This document shows, piece by piece, positions 23,895-35,810 of a DNA stretch of 64,000 nucleotides. A program made the position numbers and the translations under genes. The DNA comes from Eublepharis macularius (lineage: Eukaryota > Chordata > Lepidosauria > Squamata > Eublepharidae): positions 21,672,001-21,736,000 of the forward strand of contig NC_072797.1 in NCBI RefSeq assembly GCF_028583425.1, written 5' to 3'. How positions within the stretch are numbered: the first letter of the stretch is position 1; the number at the start of each line of letters is the position of its first letter. Under the pieces are notes generated by a model that saw only the letters and a list, made by a program, of their open reading frames with translations, did no database searches and was not told where the DNA came from.

Positions 23895-25134
23895 CTAGAG
23901 AATGGCACATGAAGAATTAGAAAATGAATGACATGAAAACACAGAATACTTCCAAGGAAAACAAGAACAGGAGAAAGCAGAATTCTATGGACTTGATATA
24001 GCGAGAAATGTCACCAGTCTTCTAGAACTTCTGGCATTCCAAAAGAAATGGTCAGTTCTGCATTCTTAACATTCCTCAGTAGATAAACAGACAATAGAGG
24101 GTTTGGGTGACAAAATTCAAGTCCTATTCCAGAACCACCACACCTGAGTTGAAATAGAATTAAAAAACAAGGGGAAGTTTAATTTACTTGCAGATCTTGG
24201 AAGTCTGGATTATGTGGCTTAATTTGCTGGGCTAACGAGTGGAAGATTCTGGCTTGTTATATAAGGGATGACTTTCTTCTAAGCCAATGCCAAATGTTAG
24301 GATGAAAAAACCTAACACAGCACTGGCAAGAAAGGGAAGAAAATGGGCATTTGTGCATTTTATCAAATGCAGCATCACAGACACAAAAAGCTTAATGGGC
24401 AAAAAATGAAGCAATGTAATAAGGCAAGCTAAGAGATGCACATGAAAAAGACGGATGGCTGCAATCTCTAAAAAACCAGGAATGGGTCAAGAACCCTCAT
24501 GCTTGCTGAACTATTTTTAAAATGCAGAAAATAAAAGTGAGGCTACAAAATGTCCAGAGTAGATTTTTTTAAAACATGCAGAGTGTACATGTTATCTACA
24601 CACCCTATTTCAACCAATCATGTCAATCACTTTCACTTTTGTCTACGTTGCCCCTTTTATCTGTGGAGATAGCCAGAGGCAGAAGGGAGGTTTTGAAACA
24701 CAAAACAATTAGCACAAGGGGTAAATTCAGGGGATGAATCAAGAGAAAAACTTTCTCTGCATCAGGGGAGCTTCATATCTCTATCTTATAAGCCACCTCC
24801 TTGTTTTTTGTTGAAGAATTATACTCTGGGAGTTAAAGGTCACTCGGATATACTTCCTGCTTGCAAAATATCACACTGTCCAGATTTTTCTTTAATTTTC
24901 CTTCTTGTGGTGTACAGTCCTAAAGTGGGAAAAATCTTCTATTAAGGAGAAGTAAGCCACACCCACATTTTCATAGCATGGCATCAGCAGAAGGCATGGG
25001 ATATTCACTACAAAAGCCAGAAAGTGTGACGAGTATCAGGGAACTAGACCACTGATTATTATTCCTACAGGTAAACAGATACAACTTTTGGTGCTTAACC
25101 CAAATCAAATGGAATACTCCTCAGCTGTTCATAC

Positions 25135-25270
25135 CTTCGTACGTTCTGTTCCATGTCTGATGGACAATCTTTTCTCCATCTTTCTTAGTGAAGCCATTCT
25201 TCAGAACTTCTCGTAAAGCCAGAATGTAGAGGATAATAGCATCATGGAATCCTTCCACAAACATATTAAC
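25135..25270 (-). CDS. NPR3: NPR3 exon 4
   Basis: The exon is 136 nt. It encodes [20 protein letters not shown], then [20 protein letters not shown] and NRTYEG. It enters in phase 0 and leaves in phase 1. The acceptor is CTTCTAG and the donor is G|GTATGA. NRT is a conserved N-glycosylation sequon. The intron upstream (intron 3) is the longest of the gene, about 20.4 kb, and is packed with repeats. Confidence 0.97.
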
Positions 25271-25926
25271 CTAGAAGCAGAGCAAAACTTTGTTACTGCA
25301 TCAGGCTACTGTTGTGATATCAGAAAGGTTAATGCTCAGCAAAACCCCATTCCGATGAAATTGGATTAACATCAGACAACCATTACAAAACAAGATAAAA
25401 CTAAACAATACTGAAGTTTAGCTCAGAATTGGTTAATTTTGTGCCAATTATTGCAAACTCTGCATAACAGGATAAAACCAGTCAGTATGTGAACTTACCA
25501 AAGATATCTGAAAACATGTGGAAGAGAAGTTAATGATTTCTGTGGCTTTTATTTTAACAAGACAAGGGTTTTATTGCCACTCTCTGATATGTCCTAAGAT
25601 CAAGCAAGTACACCTGGAGCCATCCTAAAGTATCCTAATGTTTCCTTTCTGTCTGACAGCCACAGACGACTCTTGTTTCAGTTTGGAGCCAGAAGTAGAC
25701 ATTATCTACCAAATGAAAAGGAAGCACTGACTAGCAAAGTGAGTCCTTGGGAAGTTTATGGCCTACAAAAACTACTCTGTTGGTTCCCATTACAGTCAAG
25801 CAAAGCAAGTATAAAACTCACAGAGCAACTGGTATGGCACTGATGGCAAAGATGGAGTACATTTTTGTCAGTTAATACAGTAACAACTTTTATAATAGCT
25901 GTTAACTGTAGGCAGCTAGTTATTAG

Positions 25927-26848
25927 TAGACATGGGCACGAACCACAAAAAAAAGAACCACGAGGTTCGTGAATTTTCACAAATCAGGAACCACGAACTG
26001 GCACAAAGTGGGGCAAGTTCACAAACCAGTTTGTGGTTCATGGGGTTTAAATGCCCCTTTCCGGCAGCTTAGCAGTGGCAGGGAAAGGGGCATTTGACAG
26101 TTTAAAGGGCCCTTTCCCACCTTGCAAGGGGCAGGTCCCTTTAAACTATCAGCTTAATTATCCCCCCACCTGCCAGATGACAGTTTAAAGGGACCTGCCG
26201 TTTGCAAGCAGCAGGGCCCTTTAAATGGCCCAAACCTCAGCCCCCACTTGCAGCTCCAGCCCCACACTTACCTTGCCCAGCCACCCTATGGGCCTGCGGC
26301 ATCCCCTCTCCTCCCACAAGGGGCGGAAAGGCCATTTTTGGCCTCTTCTGCTACTGCATGGGCCTGCAGGGTGGCAGAGGAGGCCCCAAACAGCCTTCCT
26401 GCCCCTGCCATTTGAGGGGTGGGAAGGCCATTTTTGGCCTCCTCTGCTGCTGCACGGGCCAGCGCAGTGGCAGAAGAGGCCAAAAACGGCGTTCCCATCC
26501 CTTGTGGGAGGAGGGGGAGGAGGCCATGGGCCCGCAGGGCGGCTGGGCAAGGTAAGTGTGGGGCTGGGGGGTGGGGGCTGGGGTTTGGGATGTTTAAAGG
26601 GCCCTGCCGCTTGCAAGCATCAGGTCCCTTTAAACTATCAGCTGGAGGCAGCGAGGGTGGGGGATCCCCCTGCTGCCTGCCAGCTGATAGTTTAAAGGGA
26701 CCTGACACTTGCAAGCAGCAGGAAAAGTTTATACGCCCCTTTAATACGAACCAAACGAACTGGTAGACCAGTTTGTGGAAACGTGCTTCCACAAACCACT
26801 GGTTCATAGGGTTTTTTTGGTTTGTATTTGGGTTCGTGCCCATCTCTA
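25927..26848. mobile_element. hAT-like non-autonomous DNA transposon, copy 3 (922 bp)
   Basis: Ends are TAGACATGGGCACGAACCAC and GGTTCGTGCCCATCTCTA. A perfect 8-bp target duplication GTTATTAG is at 25919-25926 and 26849-26856. The GC-rich interior is built of nested inverted repeats with TTTAAAGGGACCTG and GGCCCTTTAAA motifs, so it can fold on itself. The long open frames here on both strands are by-products of GC-rich palindromes, not genes. Confidence 0.9.
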
Positions 26849-26884
26849 GTTATTAGCAGACAATAGAATGACAGAATACCTCAC

Positions 26885-27335
26885 TGAGGTGTTCTTTTAA
26901 GAAAATAAGAGCCCTACTGAATAAGACCAGCGGTCCATATAGTCCAGCATCCTGTTTCAGACAACAGCTAGTCAGCTGGCCTGGAGGGCCAACAAACAGG
27001 GCATAGAGGCCAAGGCTGTACACAGATATTGCCTCCTAGCACTGGTATTCAGAAGCTTACTGCTCTGAATCCAGAAGTTCCCTTGAATCACCATGGCTAG
27101 TACTAGCCACTGATGGACCTATTCTCTATGAATCCTCCATGAATTTGTCAAGTCAAAGGCCATCTATGCTCGTGGTCATCACCATTTTCACTGGCAGTAA
27201 AGTCTACATTTTAATTGCTTGTTAAGCAAAGAAGTATTTCCTTTTGTCCACCCTGAATCTATTGTCCATCACCTTTGCCCAACTATTGAGTATCCCTGAG
27301 TTCTACGATTATGGGAGAGGAAGAAAAGGTTCATA
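26885..27335 (-). mobile_element. CR1 LINE 3' region (minus strand)
   Basis: Shows the well-known pattern AATAAGACCAGCGGTCCATA, GGAGGGCCAACAAACAGGGC, GAATCACCATGGCTAGTA, and GAAGTATTTCCTTTTGTCCA, typical of the 3' part of reptile CR1 in reverse orientation. It adjoins hAT copy 3. Confidence 0.7.
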
Positions 27336-28292
27336 ATCCAGATTCACAACAGTTATTCAGCTTGAGTTACATATTTACACATATCAACCACTAGAACTAC
27401 TTTCTCATTTAAGGGATGAGGCTGACTGGGAAAGCTGGCTGGATCCAAGCCATTATCTTAAAAGAGTACTTGAAGAATACCAGTGTAAATGCAGGCTAAT
27501 TGTACCATTTTGTGTTCCATCAAAGCAACTCTGAATGCGTGTAATCCAAAAGAGGGCTGAAATGTATGTTCACTTACTGCTTATAGAGGAATACCTTAAA
27601 GGCAGTTTACTGCCTCAAAAACTGCCTACAGTGACTCAAAAAAAATACGAAAGCGGTATAAAATGATTAAAAGACAGTCCAAAACACAACATTCCAGCAA
27701 ACAATGGAAGGTGACTTGATATAGAGTTAGCAACAGAGAAAAGTAAAGCATAAGTTTGAGAAACGAGAAGTCTCAGGCCTATGAGCCAGATCAAACATCT
27801 TTTGACAAGGCCCATTTAAATCTTTGACTAATCTGCCCTTTGGTCTGCATATCTTCCTCTCAGCTATACTAACCAGATAGACAGACCTTTCACTTTGTAT
27901 GGCAGATGGAAGCATTATGAAAGAGTTCCCCCTCCCTTCCATTTCAAGTAGTGTTTTCAGACATTTGTTAGCAAAGGGCCCAACAAGCTGGTACTGAAGG
28001 AAGACAGGAAGGAAAGCATGCATTCATGAATATGGAATGTGCAACTCTCTGTATGAGAAAAAGTGCAAGTACAGTCTTCAGTACAGGTTAAAGTTGGAGT
28101 CCTTATGCAAATGTATTTCTTCTTTTCTGTTGTACTAAGGAAAAACACTGCTGAAAAAGGAGCAAAGGAGAAACATCCTTTCCTTGCACACCCTTCCTCC
28201 ACTCAAGACTCACAGCCTGCTCAGGCTGCTTATGATTAGAAGAATCACACAGCTCCATAGTGTGTCATGTGAGCCTGTTCAGAAATGCTTGC

Positions 28293-29197
28293 AATTACAG
28301 CAGAACTGGCCTGTTGAATTTTAAAGTTTGGTCAACTTAGACTGTTCTCCATATTTCTAGGCCAAAATGTGAGGGAAACCTCCTATTAATCAGACAAAGC
28401 ACTAAGAGCCTAAGCTCAAGGAGGCAAAAGAAGGGAGTTGTAATTAAACACCTTCTACCTTATAAAGATAGACAACTTTATATATAGTTTTAGTCAAATT
28501 AACCAGAAAAGTCAAGTCCAATGTCAATAGCATACAAAGTCCCATTCACAAAAACATATCTTTTGTTCTCTTGTTCCCTTGTTTTCAAAAGTTGCCTTTT
28601 GCGGAGCATACACGGTTCTTCAGCATGCAGTCTATGGGAGCCGCTTGTTCTCCTTGTTGGGGGGTACAACAGAGGCGGTGCTCCCAAGAAGATGGCCTTG
28701 GAGTAAATATGCTGTGGTTAATTATAGAAATATTGGCTGGAAGAAGACTGTTCTCGAAACGAGCCAAAAGAGATGTGGCCAGCGAAGCTCGTAGCCATCT
28801 TCTTGGGAGCACTGCCTCTGTTCTACCCCCCGACAAGGAGAACAAGCGGCTCCCATAGACTGCATGCTGAAGAACCGTGTATGCTCTGCAAAAGGCAACC
28901 TTTAAAAACAAGGGAACAAGAGAACAAATGATGTATTTTTGTGAATGGGACTTTGTATGCTATTGACATTGGACTTGACTTTTCTGGTTAATTTGACTAA
29001 AACTATATATAAAATTGTCTATCTTTATAAGGTAGAAGGTGTTTAATTACAACTCCCTTCTTTTGCCTCCTTGAGCTTAGGCTCTTAGTGCTTTGTCTGA
29101 TTAATAGGAGGTTTCCCTCACATTTTGGCCTAGAAATATGGAGAACAGTCTAAGTTGACCAAACTTTAAAATTCAACAGGCCAGTTCTGCTGTAATT
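28293..29197. repeat. Large near-perfect inverted repeat (arms about 405 bp, loop 96 bp)
   Basis: The left arm 28293-28696 is the inverse of 28793-29197 with few differences over about 405 bp. Matching landmarks are AATTACAGCAGAACTGGCC against GGCCAGTTCTGCTGTAATT, and CTCCCAAGAAGATGGC against GCCATCTTCTTGGGAG. The loop is 28697-28792. It lies in NPR3 intron 3. I recognise no transposase or known element. It could be a young fold-back insertion, an inverted duplication made by template switching, or an assembly artefact. Confidence 0.93.
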
Positions 29198-29330
29198 GGA
29201 CTTGACTTTTCTGGTTAATTTGACTAAAAATATATATAAAATTGTCTATCTTTATAAGGTAGAAGGTGTTTAATTACAACTCCCTTCTTTTGCCTCCTTG
29301 AGCTTAGGCTCTTTGTCCATATTTCTAGGG
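29198..29330 (+). repeat. Partial direct copy of the right arm
   Basis: 29198-29313 repeats 28971-29086 almost exactly (GGACTTGACTTTTCTGGTTA through GAGCTTAGGCTCTT). It then switches to TCCATATTTCTAGG, which otherwise occurs in the left arm at about 28349-28362. The junction is therefore chimeric. Confidence 0.85.
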
Positions 29331-32300
29331 CCAATATAACCCAATTCTCGGACTGCCTTTTGCCAACAGGTGAACGTGAAATTTCCTTTGTGTCTGTCAC
29401 TCACAGCAGAAGCCTCTAGTTACTTCCCCCATATGTCAAGCTAGAAATGTGAATGTTTGGAAGTGCTCAGTCCTGCTTCCTTCCTGTCAGACCAATCAAT
29501 GTGACTTGGTCTACCTTGTTCTTTAATCAAAGCAATGACTAACCTTTAACCCAGCTTCCCTCATGCTATTAAAAAGGAAGGTTAAGCCAGCCTCAGTGGC
29601 CTAATGGGGTGGGGGCCTTGGTTGAGTCTGAGGCAGATTGGGGGTGGGATGAGGCAGGACTTTGGGCTGGGAACCCCATCTGTTCCACAGAGTATTTGGC
29701 CAGTAGGATAAACAAAGTTATGTGACATGTGGCGGAGGGAAGGAGAGAGTCACAGGGTGGAAGATGTCGCCTCCTAATTGAGGTGAGTGACCTCCTATAG
29801 GAGCAAGAAGCCTTCACTCCGACCAGATGACCTCATAGTACAGTAAAAGGGTAGGGAACTGTGAACCATTTCAACATAGTATGAACTACAGGCAGGCAAT
29901 TGTTTTCCTAGTCATCTCTCAATCTTAAATTCAACCCCCTCCTTTATTTGTTAAAATTACTGACCTACTACTGCCGCATATGCACTTTCTTTCTTGGCCG
30001 ACAGAAATTACTTCACCTTTCTCACCTTTTATACCTCTTCTGATCCTCCTGGTTCTTTTTCTTTACATTTTTGTATAGTTTTCCTCTGTGCCATAAGCAC
30101 GAACTATTTGATCATTCTTCAGTTCTGGCTGCATCTCCCAAATGTTTGATGCAGTACTATGTTTAAACAAAACACGGGTGGAAAATAGAACCATATGAAG
30201 GTTTTAGCCAGATGTTGGAGAAACAGTTCAAATTAAAAAAAAAACCAACCCTCTGTGTATCACCTTCATGAATATACTCCAACATGCAATTGGCTTGAGG
30301 AAAGGAACATCACAATACTTTAGGAAAAATGATAAATCAGAAGCAAAATTGAATGCTTTCGATGAAAAACAATTATTATCTATTTAACTATTATTTGCTT
30401 AATTAGCCAGCAGTGAAAACTTTTACAAATTTCAGCTAGCAGTCTCAGCATTATGAGATCTGGCATGCACAGAAATCAAACCAATAGGTGGCTTGGCCTT
30501 CAGAAAATGACTATATTGGCACATCTGGAAAAAGGCACACACAGGTTAAATGCACAAAATTCTTATCCTATTTGCTGGATTCTGACAGCATAAAAAGTTT
30601 ACAAAACAGATCCTGTACTCCCTGTGCTGAAGAAAAACGGTACTAAGGACTGAAAAAGAGAAGCAAAGTAGAGGAGGTATCATTCTGTTGCATGCTACTC
30701 TTGACTGCCTTCCTTCAACTTAACAGGCTTAAAAGTACTGACTGACACACACACAGGTGTTACAGGAACCCTCCCCCCTTTCCCTTGTGCTAAATTCTTT
30801 CTCTTTTCAGAAAAAAAACAGGAAGCCATTCTCATATCCCTCCCCAATACATTAAACATGGATTTTTTTAAAAAGGTGAAAGTCAAGTTTTACTAAGTTT
30901 TACCAAGTTTTACTAAGGCGATAAACTTCCTGCAATACCCTACATATTCGCTTAGATCATCTGCAAATGCCGTTTCACGTTTTCCTACTCAGAAGTGTAA
31001 TTATTGGGCAGAGCATTTTTTGTGGCAGTGCAAAGATTGTGAAACTCCACAATCCCAGTGAAGTCCATTCACTTTCATCCTTCTCCGTGTTTAGCTGGCT
31101 TGGCATTCCGGACTGATTAGTATTCAGCAGTTGAGGTTGATTAATTACTTTTTTTCAACTACTGGCAACCAGTAGGGAAAAAAGTAAACAATATTAATCA
31201 GTCCCAAATGCCAACTGCATCAAGAGTGATGGCGCTGCATGTTCTCTCTTGGGCTTGCTAGTGTGACATGGTTCATTTCTGATCTGACAGTACTGATTTT
31301 TGTTTCTTCAGTTTTTGTCATTGGCTGTTCTGTATGCCACTAGACCAAAAGGCAAGGCAGAATTGTTTAAAATAAAGCAGGAAAGCAAGAAGCCTGTTTC
31401 TCAACTGCACCACTTCAGGCTGCAAGTGGGGGCTTGCATGGTGGAATGCTCATGACAAAAATATTCCATCCATCTTAGGATGGGCACTTCAGCTAGCAAG
31501 AATATACAACTGAAATATACCCATATGGCTACGTTATTAGTAGATATAACATTAGGGGATTGTAGGCTGTGCAACCTTCCCTGAGGTCTGAGGTTTTTGA
31601 CAAGTTCAGTTGCAGTTTGAAGAATACTGAGAATGGGTGGCTGCAGTGAGGGCATTTCCCAGGTCTGCGCTTTGCTACCCCCATTATATTCTTCTCTGTC
31701 TTTAATGAAGGAGATCAATAAAAATGGGGGCACTGCATCTATTGACTAATCAGAAAGCACATGGTTGTTTTGGGGTAGCCTCATACAGATTTCTCTGGGT
31801 TATACCAAACATCTGGACCTAACCCATAAATTCTGCGCCTGAGAAGTCTGATTTTGTACTTTATGTATAGTTGTTGTAAAGCTGTTAAGATTATTGTATT
31901 AATATTGTTGAACATTAATGTATGTGGAAAGTTTCAGAAAGTACTTACTAAAGATATACCTTTACCATATCAATCTTCAGATGTATTCACTTTTCACTGG
32001 GAGTTTAGTTTTGGAAGGGTGCTGAGATCCCTCTTTGGGATTCCTAACTCATTCAAGGAATAACTGTATTATGTAGGTTCAGACTGGCAAAGCACCAAGA
32101 GTTATGTCTTATCTTCTTTCTTTGTAAGGGAAAAAATCCTGTGCCTTGATTCATTTCTTTTTTACACATTTCAGATTTCAAAATATGCTCAGTTCAGGTC
32201 AGTCCCATGTTCCCCTTTTTTGACATAGCTGAAAATTGTATCTCCTGCCTCTGATCAGCAGAGCAGCACTATAGTAAAATGGGGGATATATCACAGAGAT

Positions 32301-33009
32301 AAATGGCTTACAAATAAGAAGGCAAATTCCCTTCTCTATACACAGTGCCTCTTATTAGGGTTTCCCATTGTATCCTTTTTTACTGCCATACCCTTTAAAA
32401 ATGGCTTTAAGCGTCTGGCAAGTGTTTGCTTGCCAACTTACCAAACAACAAACCCCATAAATAATCCCCGTACAAAGATTCCTGAAATTGCCTTCCTTAC
32501 CAGTGAAAACAGTTCCGCCACTTCATTAGATTTAGGGTGAGATACAAAGTCAATGGGAGGTTTTTCCATGGACTTCAAAAGGCTTTGAATCAAGCTCTAA
32601 CAGAAACAAGAGCCTTGGCTCCAGATCAGACATCCCATTACCTCCGCACCCCCCACCCCCCCCCAAGCTGCTGGAATTAAAATGACGTCATTTTTGCTGC
32701 CCACTGGAAGCAAAAGCAAGTTTCTTCCATTTATAAAAGGTATCAACAGTAGCCAGTCAGAAACTCAGCAAAGTTCATAATTGGGGTGTGATCTTTTACC
32801 AATGCCAACCATTTGTTAATCAAAAGTGTGATGCTCTTTTACGCAATGATAAACATAATCTATGTTCATCCACAGGCACGTTCCTCTTTCCTTTGGCAAG
32901 GAGAACAGGATCGTAGCTGATGTCTCTTGCACTCAATACAAAATAAAGCAGGAAGCTGTGTTCAGCCATGCATGGGGTTGCTTTGTCACTACTCCACCCA
33001 GCCTAACAG
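29331..33009. other. NPR3 intron 3, no gene seen
   Basis: Mostly unique AT-rich DNA on inspection. No coding region, RNA gene or confidently recognised repeat. Confidence 0.5.
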
Positions 33010-33430
33010 AGTAGGTTTTAGAAAGTGCAGTACTTGAGTTTTCAGCCCATTGTGGGCATAAACATGGCTGTATGTAAATCACCTACATGCATGGGAAACA
33101 TGCATGGGTCCTGCACTGCTGCTGCCCTGGCTGACTTTTTAAAAAAACCCACTGGGGTGGGGCAGTAGTGGTCGGGGCAGCCTCTCCTCCTCGAGGCTGG
33201 AACCTGACAAAGAGGCAGGCCCAGCTGAGAGAGAGGAAGGACTGGAAGCTGCTGAGGGCAGGTCAAGGGAGAGCTTACCTGCAGGGGGCTAACTTGAAGG
33301 AGTGGAAATGGCTGCCAAGAAAAGAAGCAGCTCTGGGACTGGAGGCGAAAGGGACTAGGCAGCAAAAAGCAGCACCAGGCAGAACCACTCCCTAGGTGAG
33401 GCGGACCAGCATACAGGCTCCAAACCTAGG
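33010..33430. other. GC-rich unidentified block in intron 3
   Basis: A GC-rich patch with open frames on both strands but no recognised protein motif. It may be part of an interspersed repeat that I cannot name. Confidence 0.35.
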
Positions 33431-33889
33431 GAAGTGACTGAGGACTCCAATTAAAGGACAATGCTCCTTAGCTATGTGTAAAGGAGAGTAAATAAATGGT
33501 TAATGGCGTCTGATGTTGAGGACCACCAAGTGACAGGTGCACCTGCCCTGAGGCACTGTTGAGTACAAGCATGACACTCATGTATGGTGAACATGAGTAG
33601 GTGACTGGCAGGCCACAGGTATTTTGCCTTGTATGCGTGCAGGGCTCAGAAAACTGTTTGAAGGCATTAATGCAACTCCATCTCTGTGGCTGAACAGATG
33701 GGAGTATGGGACTGAGTTCCCTGTAGCAAGGACAGAATGTGAATGTAACTAACTAGTATAAAACTTCCTAGTTTGAAGTGGTTTTCAGTAGATGGAGTAA
33801 ACCTGATAGCCAGATTGAAATTTCATTTTTGTAGGGGAGCAGGCATCTTCTGGCTTTATGAATATAAATCATTAGAATCTGTTATCTTT

Positions 33890-34235
33890 AGAGTTTTTCA
33901 GAATGAACCTACCCAACCACTCTGGTCATCCTCAGAGACCCTACACTTCAGGTGCCCCCTCCAGCTGGGGCCAGAAAGGGCCTTCTCAGTTGTAACTCCA
34001 AAACTTTGGAACTCCTTCCCCAGGGAGACTTATCTATCTTCCTCTCTCGTTGCTTCTCGCAGCAGGTGAAGGCTGTTTTGTTTGGTGTTTCCTCACTTAC
34101 TCTTATTAGCTCTCTTCCTATCTGTATGTTTTTAATGTGTTTCTACATTTTATTAAAATGCATACACAAATATACATACACATACATGCCTTGATTTGGG
34201 TGGAAAGACAGCATAAAAATACTTTAAATAAATAA
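33890..34235 (+). mobile_element. L2-like LINE 3' end
   Basis: The peptide PERAFSVVTPKLWNSFPRET and the following frame around KAVLFGV match the C-terminus of L2-like LINE proteins. An untranslated tail ends in AAATAAATAAAT. 5'-truncated and old. Confidence 0.65.
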
Positions 34236-35810
34236 ATCCTATGCCATCCAACAGAAGCAAATCTCAGTGAAAGACCTACTTCTGATTAAACCTTCCCAGG
34301 ATCAGGCTAGATGAATGTTTATCCAGTCCTGAGCTGTGGGCTAAGACGTGTATTTCTTGACAAAAACATTCAGTTTTGTTAAGAGCTTAAGATGCTATCC
34401 AACTCCTCCCCACTCATCCCCCCACCAACCAATTACAATTTACCAAAGCAAGACATCTTTGACTTAGTATTGAAAATATGTGTGCAGTTATCATAGTTAT
34501 AGACATCTGTGCTGTTTGGGAGCTAGCAGCATAGCCTTAAGTGTTCATGATAGAGCACTGCCAGCTTTTTTTTTTTTTTTAAAAAACCCAACTCATTAAT
34601 TTTTAAAGGAGAGCCATCATATATTTAAACAAAGCAGTATTAAATTTCAAGCTAAATTTTCAGAAATTAAAACAATCTGGAAAAAATGTTTAGTGGATGA
34701 TGCAGGGAGCATGAAGACATTACTACAACACAGTGCAAATGTTCCTACATACCGAACCTCCCTAAATACAAGTTTCATCTCTGCTCTAAAAGTTCCCGGT
34801 ACTGGGAAGGTCTCATTGCCCTCGGGAGATTTCTCCTTGGAACAGACTTTCTTAGCATCTAGTGGAAACAGGGAACTCTAAAACACAGAGCTTTTCATTA
34901 AAAAGAATTAGACCACAGCACATGCTGAAATATAGGTTGCTTTATGTGGGGTACAACTTGTTCGGCATTAAAAGGCTACATCTTAACTGTGCCATAAATG
35001 GGAGACCAGTTCTAGTTGGCATGTTTTCATTTTACATGCACACCATGAGCAAGGCGTATATCATATTTATGCTGGAATAAATGCTGATAAGTCTTTGAGG
35101 GGCCTGGACTTGTTTTGTTTTGCTCCAACAGATTAACACAGCTATCCCTCTGAAGATACCAAAGAACAGTTTGGTGTTATCTTTAAGAACATTTTCCTTT
35201 TTGGTTCAAGCTTCTTTTTTAAAACAGCTAATTATCATTGATTTTAGTAGATATGAATAATACATGTCACATACATTTGTTGTCCCCAACACTTAATTTT
35301 ATTTCATTTGGGCCATATCACTTGCTGTGCATTCAGAGAGAATGGAAGACGGAGCACAGCTGAGCCATACTGGGGCAGTGGGAGCGAGAAGGGGGCATTC
35401 CTACTGGTTCCCTGCTTTTTCATTTTGCAAAAGACGAGCCTCTCTCAGCTTCAAAGGGCCAGCCTCTCACAAGAGGCACAAATGGAAGGGCAAGAGCACA
35501 AGGGTTCTTCACCCATGGCTCTTCACTTGGGGTGTTCAACTAGTGTCCAGCCATTCTACACACCTACTACAACAAGGTCCCCCTCATTAAAGAAAAGCTC
35601 CATTGAGGAGCCCGTGAACTGTAGGCATAGAAACACCACCTGCTGGACAATGCTAACATCAATACATCACAACTGTAGACCTGGACACTAGCATGTTAAT
35701 GTGAGGTATCTGTGGCGTATTTTTGTGGTTGTAGAGTAATCTTCCATGAAGTTAGGATGCATGGTGAATGCACTATTCAAGTGCAGATGTGAGCTGGTAC
35801 ATATGGAGGT

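Noticed and set aside
26202-26843. Long overlapping open frames on both strands (up to 185 residues)
   Set aside because: They lie inside a hAT-like element made of GC-rich palindromes. Frames on opposite strands have similar proline-rich content and no protein family match.
28579-28911. Two similar small proteins on opposite strands (MFSKVAFC.. and MFLKVAFC..)
   Set aside because: They are the same sequence read from the two arms of the inverted repeat, not two genes.
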